Of a DNA stretch of 64,000 bases, positions 6,505 through 15,539 are shown one piece after another. Position 1 is the stretch's first letter; the number at the start of each line of letters is the position of its first letter. The translations under genes were made by a program, and so were the position numbers. The notes below the pieces were generated by a model. The model searched no databases. It saw nothing but the letters and a program-made list of their open reading frames with translations, and was not told where the DNA came from. This DNA comes from Kribbella sp. ALI-6-A (GTDB lineage Bacteria; Actinomycetota; Actinomycetes; Propionibacteriales; Kribbellaceae), in assembly GCF_001984195.1 (NCBI RefSeq), contig NZ_MTQN01000012.1:1-64000 (forward strand). The letters are read 5' to 3'.

Positions 6505-8802
6505 TCAGATCACGTCCTCGATGCGGATCGGCAGGCGGCGCACTCGCCGGCCGGTGGCGTGCCAGACCGCGTTGGCGATCGCGGGCGCGACGCCGACCAT
6601 GGAGACCTCGCCGAGGCTCTTCACTCCGACGGAGTTGAGCAGCGGGTCGGGCTTGTCGATCAGGCTGACGTCGATGTCGCCGATGTCGGCGTTGACCGGA
6701 AGCGCGTAGTCCTCCAGGGAGGCGCTCAGGAATCCGCCGAAGCGCGGGTCGACCTCACCGCCTTCCCGCAGCGTGGCGCCGATCCCCCAGATCACGCCGC
6801 CGCGGACCTGACTGACGGCGGTCACCGGGCTGGCGACCCGGCCGCAGTCGGCGACGCTGACCACCCGTGGCACCCGGATGCGCCGGATTCGCGGTTCGAT
6901 CCGCACCTCGACGAAGTGCGCGATGTAGCTCATCGACGTGAACGCGGGGTACTCCGGCCCGGCCCCGGCCGCGCCTCCGGCGGCGACGCGGTCCCAGACG
7001 TCGTCGGGCTGGCCGGGAGCCTTCGTCCGGGCCTGGAGCTCGACCGGCGCCCGGCCGGACATGGCGGCCGGCAGGTCTATCGGGCCGCTCGGCCGCAGGC
7101 CGAGTTGTTCACGCAACTTGCCCATCGCCGCGTCGATCGCGGGCAGCGCGGTCGCCGTGCCCCAGGACCCGGCGGTGCTGTGCTGCGGAGGTACGCCGCG
7201 GGTGTCGCCGACGACAACGACCACGTCCTCGGTCGCGACGCCGAGATTTCCGGTGATCAGGTTGGTGATCGCGGTCCGGATGCCCTGGCCCATCTCGTGC
7301 CCGTCGACTGTGATCGTGACCCGGCAGCGTCGGCGTCCGAGACTTTCGGCCCGCAGGACGGCGGTGGCCGGTGCGGTGGCGGCCTTGTACGCGCCGACGG
7401 CGACGCCCCAGCCGATCAGCGTGCCGTCCTTGGCGCGCATGGAGCCGACCCCCGGCCGGCGATCCACCCAGCCGAAGCGGTCCGCACCGCGGCGCAGGCA
7501 CTCGGCCAGGTGGCGCGAGGTGAACGGATGCCCGCTGATCGGGTCGGTGGTGGGCGCGTCGTTGGCCAGGCGCAGCGCGACCGGATCTTTGCCGAGCTTG
7601 TAGGCGAGCTCGTCTACGCTCGACTCGAGCGCGAACGCCGCGATGTGCTCGAACGGCGCGCGCATGTAGCCCGGCGTCTGGGCATCGGTCCGGACCAGCT
7701 GGTGCCGGCCGCGGAAGTCCGGGATGTCGTACATCCGGCCGGTGAGCTCGGTGTACTGCATCGGGAACAAGTCGTGCCGTGAGGTCTGCGCGTCGATCTC
7801 GTGGATCGCCGCGAGCATCCGGCCCGAGCGATCGGCCCCGAGCCGGATGCGCTGCCTGCTGGCCGGGCGGAAGCTGCCGGCGTGGAACGTCTGGGTCCGG
7901 GGAACGACCAGCTTGACCGGCCGGCCCACCCGGCGGGCGGCGAGGGCGAGCGGCCCGAGGTGCATCTGGAAGGAGTTCTTCTGCCCGAACGCGCCACCGG
8001 CCGACGGGGAGATGACCTCCACCCGGTCGGCGGAGATGCCGAGCTCGTACGCGACGCCGTGCCGGACGGCGTTCGCGTTCTGCGTGCTCTCGCGCACGAT
8101 CAGGTTCTCGCCCTGCCACTCCACCGTGCTGGCCAGGAGTTCGATCGGCATCGCGTGCTGAGGCGGACCGTCGTAGGTGGCGTCGAGCTTGACCGGGCTC
8201 GTCGCGTAGGCGGCGTCCGCGTCGCCCATGACCGTGTCGGGGAACCGAGGGATGACCGTCGCCTGCAAGAGGGTCTCCGTGCCGTCCGCGTCCAACGTCA
8301 CCGCGAAGGGCTCGGTCTCGTACCGGGCTGTGACCAGTGCGGCGGCCTCGGTGGCCGCGACCAGGGTGTCCGCCACCACGAGCGCGATCATCTGTCCCCG
8401 GTAAGCGACCCGGTCGGAAGTCATCGGCTGATAGCCCTGCACGGCGAAGCCACCCGCCATGATGAAAGGTGCCGAACGCAGCTCGCCAGGGGGAATCCGC
8501 GTCAGGACCAGCCGTACCCCGGGGACGGCCTCGGCGGCCGTGGTGTCGAACTCCACCACCCGGCCCTTGCCGATCGTCGCGACGACGGGCACGGCATGGG
8601 TCAACCGGGCCGGCACGTGGTCGGCGCCGTACTGGACGGCACCGCGGACCTTGTCGCGGGCGTCGACCCGGCGGGCGTAGGGCTGCCGCAAGGTCTCGTC
8701 GCCGGCCAGGGCCGCGGCGGTCAGCGGTGAGCCGACGGTTTCCACGCCCACCAAGGCCGTGGCCGCACCCGCGCCGCGGAGGAAATTACGCCGTGTGGGC
8801 AT
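6505..8802 (-). CDS. Molybdenum hydroxylase large (Mo) subunit, PaoC-like
   Basis: 765 residues of the xanthine-oxidase family Mo-binding subunit. The N-terminus MPTRRNFLRGAGAATALVG is a twin-arginine (Tat) signal. Later segments include GGAFGQKN, the DGHEMGQGI cofactor loop, and near the C-terminus VGVKSLGEVSMVG with the conserved catalytic Glu. Family enzymes oxidise aldehydes or N-heterocycles with water as oxygen source. The Tat signal suggests export of the folded complex. It lies between the FAD subunit and xdhC in one operon. The real substrate is unknown; aromatic aldehydes would fit the PaoABC precedent. Confidence 0.88.
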   Translation of the reverse strand: MPTRRNFLRGAGAATALVGVETVGSPLTAAALAGDETLRQPYARRVDARDKVRGAVQYGADHVPARLTHAVPVVATIGKGRVVEFDTTAAEAVPGVRLVLTRIPPGELRSAPFIMAGGFAVQGYQPMTSDRVAYRGQMIALVVADTLVAATEAAALVTARYETEPFAVTLDADGTETLLQATVIPRFPDTVMGDADAAYATSPVKLDATYDGPPQHAMPIELLASTVEWQGENLIVRESTQNANAVRHGVAYELGISADRVEVISPSAGGAFGQKNSFQMHLGPLALAARRVGRPVKLVVPRTQTFHAGSFRPASRQRIRLGADRSGRMLAAIHEIDAQTSRHDLFPMQYTELTGRMYDIPDFRGRHQLVRTDAQTPGYMRAPFEHIAAFALESSVDELAYKLGKDPVALRLANDAPTTDPISGHPFTSRHLAECLRRGADRFGWVDRRPGVGSMRAKDGTLIGWGVAVGAYKAATAPATAVLRAESLGRRRCRVTITVDGHEMGQGIRTAITNLITGNLGVATEDVVVVVGDTRGVPPQHSTAGSWGTATALPAIDAAMGKLREQLGLRPSGPIDLPAAMSGRAPVELQARTKAPGQPDDVWDRVAAGGAAGAGPEYPAFTSMSYIAHFVEVRIEPRIRRIRVPRVVSVADCGRVASPVTAVSQVRGGVIWGIGATLREGGEVDPRFGGFLSASLEDYALPVNADIGDIDVSLIDKPDPLLNSVGVKSLGEVSMVGVAPAIANAVWHATGRRVRRLPIRIEDVI

Positions 8803-8831
8803 GGTTCAACAGCCTCCTGTCGTGGTGCGGT

Positions 8832-9833
8832 TCATCGAGTGGCCCGCGTTCTGGCGATCATCAGTGCTTCGGTGACGGTCCGGATGCCCAGCTCGATCCG
8901 GAACCCGTTGTGGTGCCCGGCCTTGGCACCGGCGAAGGCGACCTCGCCGGCCCGGCGGGCGGTGGCCTCGGTCAACTGTTCGCCGATCAGGCTCTGTTCG
9001 GCGGCCGGGACGCGCCAGGGGCGCGTGGCGACGCCGCCGAGCGCGATCCGGCTCTGCTCGATCACGCCCCGGCGGCCGATCGTGAGGCCGACCGCGGCCG
9101 AGGTGAGCGCGAAGGCGTAGGACTCGCGGTCGCGGATCTTGAGGTACGTCGAGCCGCGGCCCGCGGCGGTTTTCGGGACCCGGATCCGCACGATGATCTC
9201 GTCGGCCGCGAGCGTGTGCTCGCGCTGCGGCGTGCTGCCCGGCTCGACGTGCAGATCGGCCAGCGCGATGGTGCGGCGCGTCTTCGGCCCGACCACGTCG
9301 AGCTTGGCGTCGAAGGCCAGCAGCGCGACGGCCCAGTCACCGGGATAGGTCGCGATGCAGCTCTGGCTGCCGCCGAACAGCGCGTGGTGGCGGTCGATCC
9401 CGTCGATCGCCGAGCACCCGCTCCCGGGCTCACGCTTGTTGCACGGGAAGGCCGAGCCGCCGCGGAAGTAGCTGCACCGGGTCCGTTGCAGCAGGTTGCC
9501 GCCGACGGTGGCCATGTTGCGCAACTGCTGCGATGCCGCGCGCCACAGCGATTCGGACAGCGCCGGATAGTCACGCCGTACGACGGGATGCTCGGCGACG
9601 TCGGCCATCCGGGCGCCGGCGCCGATGACGAGTTCCGCACCGGAGGTGTCGATCCGGGTCAGCTCGGAAACGCGGCTGATGTCGATCACCGCGGGCGGAT
9701 TCTCGATCCGCAGCTTCATCAGGTCGTACAGCGTGGTGCCGCCGGCCAGGACCTTGGTGCCCGGGCCGCCGTCGGCCAGGGCCTCGACGGCTTGGCCGAG
9801 GGTGCGCGCGGCGGTGTAAGCGAAAGGTCGCAT
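8832..9833 (-). CDS. Molybdenum hydroxylase FAD subunit with 4Fe-4S insertion, PaoB-like
   Basis: 333 residues from the ATG at 9833 (MRPFAYTAART). It has the FAD-binding motifs of the CoxM/XdhB family (VLAGGTTLYDLMK, TVGGNLLQRTRC). A Cys-rich insertion follows: RCSYFRGG, FPCNKR, GSGCSAIDG, then a further Cys in SQSCIATYP. Such an insertion binds an extra 4Fe-4S cluster in E. coli PaoB and is absent from plain CoxM proteins. This is the main reason for calling the operon PaoABC-like. It starts 2 nt after the 2Fe-2S gene and ends 29 nt before the Mo subunit. Confidence 0.88.
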   Translation of the reverse strand: MRPFAYTAARTLGQAVEALADGGPGTKVLAGGTTLYDLMKLRIENPPAVIDISRVSELTRIDTSGAELVIGAGARMADVAEHPVVRRDYPALSESLWRAASQQLRNMATVGGNLLQRTRCSYFRGGSAFPCNKREPGSGCSAIDGIDRHHALFGGSQSCIATYPGDWAVALLAFDAKLDVVGPKTRRTIALADLHVEPGSTPQREHTLAADEIIVRIRVPKTAAGRGSTYLKIRDRESYAFALTSAAVGLTIGRRGVIEQSRIALGGVATRPWRVPAAEQSLIGEQLTEATARRAGEVAFAGAKAGHHNGFRIELGIRTVTEALMIARTRATR

Positions 9834-9835
9834 CG

Positions 9836-10342
9836 TCAGTGTCCTGTCCGTCGGGCGGTCTCGCGAATCGCGGCGACGATGCCGGCGTACGCGCCGCAGC
9901 GGCACAGGTTGCCGCTCATGTACTCGCGGATCTCCGCGTCGTCGCGCGTGTGTCCTTCAGCCATGCAGGCGAGTCCGGACATCACCTGCCCCGGCGTGCA
10001 ATAGCCGCACTGCAAGGCGTCGTGATCGATGAAGGCCTGCTGCAGCGGATGCAACTCGCCGTCCGGGCCCTCGACCCCCTCGATGGTCGTCACGGCCCGG
10101 CCATCGACCTGCACCGCGGCAGTCAGGCAGGACACGACCCGGCGTCCGTCGACGTGCACGGTGCACGCGCCGCACTGGCCGTGGTCACAACCCTTCTTGG
10201 TACCGGTCAGATCGAGCCGCTCCCGCAGCACGTCGAGCAACGACTCGCGCGGGTCCACGGCGACCTTGGCGGGACTTCCGTTGACAGTGAAGGCCAGATC
10301 GACGGCTGCGGGTGCCGACGCGGCGGGGAGTGCGTTGTCCAT
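9836..10342 (-). CDS. Molybdenum hydroxylase 2Fe-2S subunit, PaoA-like
   Basis: 168 residues if started at ATG 10342; GTG at 10366 would add eight. Two 2Fe-2S sites are visible: the plant-ferredoxin type CDHGQCGACTVHV with a later Cys in VVSC, and the C-terminal type LQCGYCTPGQ with NLCRCGAYAG. It passes electrons from the Mo centre to FAD. E. coli PaoA carries a Tat signal; this one has none (N-terminus MDNALPAASAPAAV), while the Mo subunit does. It is the first gene of the operon, 90 bp downstream of the AraC regulator on the same strand. Confidence 0.88.
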   Translation of the reverse strand: MDNALPAASAPAAVDLAFTVNGSPAKVAVDPRESLLDVLRERLDLTGTKKGCDHGQCGACTVHVDGRRVVSCLTAAVQVDGRAVTTIEGVEGPDGELHPLQQAFIDHDALQCGYCTPGQVMSGLACMAEGHTRDDAEIREYMSGNLCRCGAYAGIVAAIRETARRTGH

Positions 10343-10431
10343 GCTGCCACTGTAGGAATCACGCACCGGCGATCGTTTGCGTGAAATTGCTGCCCGCGCT
10401 CCACGGATTGCTGAGCTGCCGGCCGGTCAGA

Positions 10432-11328
10432 TCACAGCTGGGCGCGACGATGGCTTTGCCGGTACTGCGACGGCGTCATCCCGGTCTCCCGGGTGAACGC
10501 CGACGACAGGTGCGCCGGGCTGCCGAACCCGCACAGGCGGGCCACCTCACCGATCAACGCGTCGCTTTCGGCGAGATGCCGGCGCGCGGCCTCGATCCGC
10601 AGCGAGGTGAGGTAGCGGCGCGGCGTCTGCCCGGTCGCCGCCTTGAACACCCGCAGGAAGTGATAGACGCTCAGCCAGACCTCACCGGCGATGTCGGCCA
10701 GCGTCAACGGCAGGTGCAGGTTGTCCCGCATCAGCTCGATCGCCTTGCGGACGCGGGCGTCGTCGTGCCGCGGTCCGGCGACCGGCGGCATCCCGCCGTA
10801 CCGGGTGTGCAGATGGACGGCGAGAAACTCAGCCGCGCTCTCGGCGTACATGTCGTCCAACTGCGCGGTCGCCGCCGAGGCCATCCCCAGCAGAACCTGC
10901 TCGACCACCGGATCGGTCAGCGCCAGCGCGTCAGGCTGCCGAGCCTCGACACCGTCGCGATCCCACAACTCCACCGCGACCCGCTGCATCAAGCTCCCGG
11001 GCAGATACAGGTGCAGAGTCGTCGTCTTGCCGGCCCTGGACCGCCAGCGCAACCGCGTCGACCGGCCCGGCGCGGTCAACCCGATCTGACCGGGCGTGTA
11101 CCGGGCCGACCGCCAAGCGCCGTCGGTATGCGATTCCATCAACACATCGCCCGCCGTGACCAGCACCAGGTGCTGGTCCCCGATCGGCGGCAGGAAGACC
11201 TCCTCGGCGAGCGGTGCGTCCTCGTGGGCCTGCAGAAGCACCGAGCGCCAGCCCGGCTCGGCCCAACTGCAGAACGTGCGCCGCGCGTACTGACTGACAT
11301 CCATGTCCAGTGCTTCGTAACCCTGCAT
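10432..11328 (-). CDS. AraC family transcriptional regulator
   Basis: 298 residues. The C-terminal third has two helix-turn-helix units of the AraC type: LTLADIAGEVWLSVYHFLR and then DALIGEVARLCGFGSPAHLS, with the family tail GMTPSQYRQ. The N-terminal part looks like a cupin-type effector domain (PPIGDQHLVLVTAGDV). The 2Fe-2S gene of the molybdenum hydroxylase operon follows on the same strand after about 90 bp, so it is a likely local activator of that operon. The inducer is unknown. Confidence 0.85.
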   Translation of the reverse strand: MQGYEALDMDVSQYARRTFCSWAEPGWRSVLLQAHEDAPLAEEVFLPPIGDQHLVLVTAGDVLMESHTDGAWRSARYTPGQIGLTAPGRSTRLRWRSRAGKTTTLHLYLPGSLMQRVAVELWDRDGVEARQPDALALTDPVVEQVLLGMASAATAQLDDMYAESAAEFLAVHLHTRYGGMPPVAGPRHDDARVRKAIELMRDNLHLPLTLADIAGEVWLSVYHFLRVFKAATGQTPRRYLTSLRIEAARRHLAESDALIGEVARLCGFGSPAHLSSAFTRETGMTPSQYRQSHRRAQL

Positions 11329-11487
11329 CGCACCGCCTCACCACTGGGTGTCTTCGAGAGGCACAGCCGTCCGCGCGACCGCAGGAACGGTCAGCGGGGC
11401 GAATGTACTGACGTGGCGGAAACTACCATCGGGCCAAAGGCGGTCCGGCCGATGTCCACCTGCTGACCAGGCCTCTAGGCTGCCTGC

Positions 11488-12075
11488 ATGCGAATCGCCG
11501 GAGTCGTGCTGGCCGCAGGGGCCGGCCGCCGGATGGGCGCCCCCAAGGCACTGGTCCGCGACGAGCAAGGCACCGCCTGGGTGGTGCGGACCTCACGCCT
11601 GCTCGCGGCCGGAGGCTGTACGCCGGTGCTCGTGGTCGTCGGCGCCGCCGCGGCGCAGGTGACGGCCGAGTTGAGTGGAGAACCGGTCAAGGTGGTGAGT
11701 GCGCCCGACTGGGAGCAGGGCATGGGTGCTTCCGTCCGCGCCGGGCTGGACGCGTTGGATCCGGCCGACGCGGTGCTCGTTGTTCCTGTCGACCTGCCCG
11801 GTCTGACGGCCGGCGCTGTTCGCCGGATCGCCGCGAAGGGCGGGCCCGATGCGCTGATTCGCGCCGTGTACGCCGGGACGCCGGGCCACCCGGTCCTGCT
11901 CGGGCGCGACCACTGGTCCGGCGTACGGGACAGCGCGGTCGGCGATCAGGGCGCCCGTACGTATCTGCGCGACCACCCGCCCACCGATGTCGAATGCTCG
12001 GACCTCGCCGACGGCACCGACGTGGACCGGGCCGATCAACTGCCGCCGGGCCATCACGTCACCCGCGTCGACTAA
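11488..12075 (+). CDS. MocA-like molybdenum cofactor cytidylyltransferase
   Basis: 195 residues of the MobA/MocA nucleotidyltransferase fold: the NTP-binding loop LAAGAGRRMGAPKAL, the acidic VPVDLPGLT segment for the metal-nucleotide, and GHPVLL, a motif typical of MocA and related cofactor cytidylyltransferases. MocA turns molybdopterin into the cytosine dinucleotide form used by PaoABC-type enzymes. Its place divergent from the AraC-pao block therefore fits. Other members of this fold act on different sugars or alcohols, so the exact substrate is inferred from context. Confidence 0.8.
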   Translation: MRIAGVVLAAGAGRRMGAPKALVRDEQGTAWVVRTSRLLAAGGCTPVLVVVGAAAAQVTAELSGEPVKVVSAPDWEQGMGASVRAGLDALDPADAVLVVPVDLPGLTAGAVRRIAAKGGPDALIRAVYAGTPGHPVLLGRDHWSGVRDSAVGDQGARTYLRDHPPTDVECSDLADGTDVDRADQLPPGHHVTRVD

Positions 12076-12099
12076 AGGCAGGCGACCGCGGCCAACGGC

Positions 12100-12117
12100 G
12101 TGATCGGGGGCGATCAC
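12100..12117 (+). terminator. Hairpin after the MocA-like gene
   Basis: GTGATCG (12100-12106) pairs with CGATCAC (12111-12117) around a GGGG loop, 25 nt past the stop codon. The 7-bp stem has no U-tract and is short, so termination is likely but not certain. Confidence 0.45.
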
Positions 12118-12214
12118 CTCGGGGTTCCTGACCGATACCCCAAGTAACCAGGAGCTAGTAATGTGTCGTCGGCCGGGCGGTTGGCTCGGCACGGCCCGGA
12201 ACTTGGGGAAGGTT

Positions 12215-13036
12215 ATGCAGCCTGAGAAGCAGCAACTCTCGATCACGGTCGACGAGACCGTTCCGACAGCGGCGCGCATGTACGACTACTACCTCGGCGG
12301 CAAGGACAACTTCGCCGCGGACCGGGCGGCGGTCGCGGAGCTGGACAACGTCGTACCCAGCACCCGCGCTCTCGCCGTGAACAACCGGCGCTTCCTGCAG
12401 CGGGCGGTGCGGGTGCTGGCCGAGGACCACGGCATCAAGCAGTTCCTCGACCACGGATCCGGCCTGCCCACGCAGGAGAACGTGCACCACGTCGCCCAGC
12501 GGATTCACCCGGACGCCCATGTCGTCTACGTCGACAACGACCCGGTGGTGCTCGCACACGGCCGCGCCCTGCTGGTCGAGGACGAGCGCACCACGGTCAT
12601 CCAGGCGGACCTGCGCGACACCGAGGCCATCTTCACCCACCCCGACACCGAGCGGCTGATCGACTTCTCCCAGCCGGTCGCCGTGCTGTTCAACTCGGTC
12701 TTCCACTGCATCCCCGACAGCGAGACCGACGGCCCGATGGCCGTGGTCCGCCGGGTCACCGAGCGGCTGGTCCCGGGCAGCTACCTGGTGATGTGCCAGC
12801 TGGTCAGCGAGGACCCCGCGATCCGTGAATCGGTCACCAAGTTCATGGACCAGGCCACGCACGGCCACTGGGGCCGCGTGCGCCAGGAGAAGGACGTCGC
12901 CGAGTGGTTCGAGGGCATGGACATCCTCGAGCCGGGACTCGTCGAGGTGTCCACCTGGCGACCCGACGGTGCGACCGCTCCCCAGCAGCTGACCTCGGAG
13001 TGGATCGAGTTCGGCGGCATCGCCCGCCTGCGCTGA
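12215..13036 (+). CDS. SAM-dependent methyltransferase, DUF574 family
   Basis: 273 residues starting at ATG 12215, chosen because GGGGAAGG lies just upstream. It shows the hallmark MYDYYLGGKDNFAADR of the large actinobacterial DUF574 group, the SAM loop FLDHGSGLPTQENVH, and the acidic VYVDNDPVVLAH that binds the ribose. These are class I methyltransferases with mostly unknown targets; some methylate natural products. It stands alone here. A second family member is at 51920-52762, with the more usual GTGIPT in place of GSGLPT. Confidence 0.85.
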   Translation: MQPEKQQLSITVDETVPTAARMYDYYLGGKDNFAADRAAVAELDNVVPSTRALAVNNRRFLQRAVRVLAEDHGIKQFLDHGSGLPTQENVHHVAQRIHPDAHVVYVDNDPVVLAHGRALLVEDERTTVIQADLRDTEAIFTHPDTERLIDFSQPVAVLFNSVFHCIPDSETDGPMAVVRRVTERLVPGSYLVMCQLVSEDPAIRESVTKFMDQATHGHWGRVRQEKDVAEWFEGMDILEPGLVEVSTWRPDGATAPQQLTSEWIEFGGIARLR

Positions 13037-13071
13037 CGTCGCGTCCGGTACGCCGGGGCGTCGGTCAGCGC
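13030..13071. terminator. Stem-loop between convergent genes
   Basis: GCGCTGAC (13030-13037) is the reverse complement of GTCAGCGC (13064-13071); the 26-nt loop can itself pair through GTCCGG/CCGG. It overlaps the stop codon of the methyltransferase gene and lies just past the stop of the HD gene on the other strand, so it could serve both. Confidence 0.4.
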
Positions 13072-13078
13072 GCCGGGT

Positions 13079-13717
13079 TCACGACGCCCACGGCGAACCG
13101 GTGATCATCTCGACGGTGGACACCGGCGCGAAGCCGGGCAGGAAGTGCGCGACGACATCGGCGTTGATCGTGCCGATGGTCGTGTCGGCGCGGTGCTTGT
13201 TCCCGTCGAAGTACGTCCGCGGGAACTCCGCCTTGAAGTCGCCGCGTGGATGCGCGGCGACGATCTCGGCGACCTGATCGGGGTCCAGCCGGTCGAGGCC
13301 GGCGCCGACGACGTCGGTCTCCACGCCGTACTTGGTGGCGGCGATCTCCGGGCCCATCCGGACCGGGATTCCCGGCGTCGTGTGCAGCGCGATCGCCGTC
13401 CACACCACGTCGGCCGCTTCGACGGCGAAGCCGTGCTCGAGCAGGAACTTGCGGGCGTGGTCGGCCCCGTCCAGCTCGAACCGCTGCTCCACCCCTGAGA
13501 ACGGCGTCAGCAGTCCGGCGTCGTGGAACATCGCGGACAGGTAGAGCAGCTCCGGATCGGGGTCCAGTTTCAGCTCCCGCGCCCACAGCATGCCGAACAG
13601 GAACACGCGCCGCGAGTGGTGGAACAGCAGCGGATCGGTCAGTTCCCGCGCCAGCCCCGTGGCTTCCACGGCGGCAGCGCTGTGCGGAATCTCTGTCTCC
13701 GCGACGATCTCGGACAT
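13079..13717 (-). CDS. HD-domain hydrolase, cyanamide-hydratase-like
   Basis: 212 residues. The pattern H-x-R-R at FHHSRRVFLFG, the HD pair in SAMFHDAGLL, and later AIALHTTPG are the metal ligands of HD proteins of the cyanamide hydratase/urea hydro-lyase subgroup. That subgroup hydrates cyanamide-like nitriles or hydrolyses small amides. The start ATG has GGAGGAC upstream in good position. Its promoter region (13742-13800) holds repeats shared with the alcohol dehydrogenase/MFS promoter, which suggests control by the MarR protein at 13851. The real substrate is unknown. Confidence 0.78.
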   Translation of the reverse strand: MSEIVAETEIPHSAAAVEATGLARELTDPLLFHHSRRVFLFGMLWARELKLDPDPELLYLSAMFHDAGLLTPFSGVEQRFELDGADHARKFLLEHGFAVEAADVVWTAIALHTTPGIPVRMGPEIAATKYGVETDVVGAGLDRLDPDQVAEIVAAHPRGDFKAEFPRTYFDGNKHRADTTIGTINADVVAHFLPGFAPVSTVEMITGSPWAS

Positions 13718-13741
13718 GCGTCCTCCACTGCTGGATCTCGG

Positions 13742-13800
13742 GACCCACCGTCCGTGGGTCAGTTAGTCACCATTAATGATAGTCACCCACGGGTGACCAA
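13742..13800. promoter_or_regulatory. MarR-type operator cluster upstream of the HD gene
   Basis: The region holds GACCCAC/GTGGGTC (13742-13748, 13754-13760), two direct copies of TAGTCACC (13764-13771 and 13780-13787) 16 bp apart around an A+T-rich core, and GGGTGAC (13791-13797), which pairs with the second copy as GTCACCC-AC-GGGTGAC. The motif TTAGTCACCA recurs, inverted, at 15609-15635. It is best read as binding sites for the MarR protein encoded next door. Confidence 0.6.
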
Positions 13801-13850
13801 ATCAAGAGCCGGTCGCAGCCCGGACATGCGGCGCGGAAAGGGTCAGGCGC

Positions 13851-14348
13851 TCACTGTGCCTCGACCGGCACATCGCCGGCCGTGGACGCCCGCTGGTGAT
13901 CGACCACCTGATTGAAGTCCGCGAGGAACGCGGCGTAGGCCTTCGCCCCGAGCGAGCGCCGGTGCCGCTCGCCGATCTCGGCCATGATCGCGTCCGAGGC
14001 CTGCATCTGCGCGAGCCCGCGCGAGGTCGGAACGACCAGCTTCGCCCGCCGGTCGTCGGGGTCGGGCCGGCGTTCGACGTACCCCAGCGTCTCGAGCTCG
14101 TCGACGCTCTTGCCGATCACCTGTTTGTGCTGTCCCGAGAGGCGGGCCAGCTCCGTCGCGCGAATCCCCTCCGCGGGCAGATACGCGAACACGGCACCGT
14201 GACGAGGGGCGATGTCGTCGAAACCCATCTCCCGGAGCTTGCGATAGAGCTCGTTCTGCACCGAGAACAGCAAGCGCCCCGCGAGTACGCCGAGGTCGGT
14301 CGACTCACTGCGGCGCTCTCCGCCTTTCGGCTTCCCGCTGCCAGCCAC
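13851..14348 (-). CDS. MarR family transcriptional regulator
   Basis: 165 residues from the GTG at 14348, chosen because AGGAGGT lies 4 nt upstream; GTG 14366 would add six residues. The winged-helix core is clear: PAEGIRATELARLSGQHKQ (recognition helix region) and the wing YVERRPDPDDRRAKLV. MarR proteins are usually repressors released by small phenolic or hydrophobic ligands. It follows the alcohol dehydrogenase on the same strand after about 30 bp, so the two form an operon. Shared motifs upstream of the dehydrogenase/MFS pair and the HD gene mark its likely regulon. Confidence 0.85.
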   Translation of the reverse strand: MAGSGKPKGGERRSESTDLGVLAGRLLFSVQNELYRKLREMGFDDIAPRHGAVFAYLPAEGIRATELARLSGQHKQVIGKSVDELETLGYVERRPDPDDRRAKLVVPTSRGLAQMQASDAIMAEIGERHRRSLGAKAYAAFLADFNQVVDHQRASTAGDVPVEAQ

Positions 14349-14381
14349 CGCTACCTCCTGGGTCACCAGATCGGGAGCACT

Positions 14382-15539
14382 CTACAAGATCGAACTCAGC
14401 GGCCACGGTGTACGAGAGGTGTTCTCGGTCAGCAGTACGGGCTTGAGGGCGGCACCGGTCGCCATCGCTTCGGCGGCGTCCTCGACCTGCTCCAGGGCGA
14501 AGGTGGCGACGAGCTTCTCGACCGGCAGCCGCCCCGAGGCGACGAGCGCGGCGAGGCCGGGCAGGAAGGTCGAGGGATTGCCGCGGCCCTGCACCACCCC
14601 GGACACCTGCTTGCTGTTGTTGACCACATCGACCATGTCGAGCGACGCACTCACGCCGTACGGCGGCGTACCAATCACCGCGGCCGCGCCTCCGCTGCTC
14701 AGGCTCGCGATCGCCTGGGCCAACGCCGAGGCCGCGCCGCTGCTCTCGACGACGTAGCCGGCGCCCCCTCCGGTGAGGTCCTTGATCGCTTCCACCGGAT
14801 CGGTGATTCGCGCATCGATGACACTGGAGGCGCCGAGTTCGCGGGCCAGTTCGAGCCGGGAGCCGAGCACGTCGACCACGATCAGCTGCTCGATCGGCAG
14901 CAGGCCGGCTGCCATCACAGCCGACAGGCCGGCCACTCCGGCACCGAACACCGCGACCGAGGACGACAGCTCGGGCCGCAACACGTTCAGCACCGCGCCG
15001 GCGCCGCTCTGTACGCCGCAACCGAGCGGCGCGAGCACGAAGGACGGGACGCCGGCGGCACTGTCCGGTACGGCGACGGTGTTGCGTTCGCGCGCGAGCG
15101 CGTGGGTCGCGAACGAGGACTGCCCGAAGAAGTTGCCGTGCACAACATCCTCGGCGTCGTACAGACTGGCGCAGCCGTCCGGCCGGGCACCGTTGCCGAG
15201 GTTGCGGGCGACGAACTCGGAGCACTGCGACGGAACGCCGGCCGCACAGGCCCGGCAGTGTCCACAGGAGTCGAAGGTCAGCATCACCCGATCGCCGGGC
15301 TGCACCGTGGTCACCTCGGACCCGACCTCTTCGACGATTCCCACGCCTTCGTGCCCGACCACGCCCGGCAGCGGGAACGGGAACTCACCGGCTCGCGCCG
15401 CCAGGTCGAGGTGACACAGGCCGACCGCCTCGATGCGCACCAGCACCTCGTCCGGATGCGGGTCGTCGAGCTCCAGGGTGGCGCGGGCGAAGGGAGCACC
15501 CGCCGACGCGACGGTCATCGCGGACGTCTTCGTGGGCAT
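14382..15539 (-). CDS. Zinc-dependent alcohol dehydrogenase (aryl-alcohol type)
   Basis: 385 residues, medium-chain dehydrogenase. Catalytic zinc residues appear in VGLCHLDLAA and GVVGHEGVGIVEEVG; the structural zinc lobe is CGHCRACAAGVPSQC (C-x2-C-x2-C-x7-C). The NAD site reads VAVFGAGVAGLSAVMAAG. The length and the loop after the zinc lobe fit the class that oxidises aryl or allyl alcohols with NAD. GAGG lies 8 nt before the ATG. A 19-codon open frame ends in a TGATG overlap with its start. It precedes the MarR gene in an operon and diverges from the MFS gene. Confidence 0.85.
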   Translation of the reverse strand: MPTKTSAMTVASAGAPFARATLELDDPHPDEVLVRIEAVGLCHLDLAARAGEFPFPLPGVVGHEGVGIVEEVGSEVTTVQPGDRVMLTFDSCGHCRACAAGVPSQCSEFVARNLGNGARPDGCASLYDAEDVVHGNFFGQSSFATHALARERNTVAVPDSAAGVPSFVLAPLGCGVQSGAGAVLNVLRPELSSSVAVFGAGVAGLSAVMAAGLLPIEQLIVVDVLGSRLELARELGASSVIDARITDPVEAIKDLTGGGAGYVVESSGAASALAQAIASLSSGGAAAVIGTPPYGVSASLDMVDVVNNSKQVSGVVQGRGNPSTFLPGLAALVASGRLPVEKLVATFALEQVEDAAEAMATGAALKPVLLTENTSRTPWPLSSIL

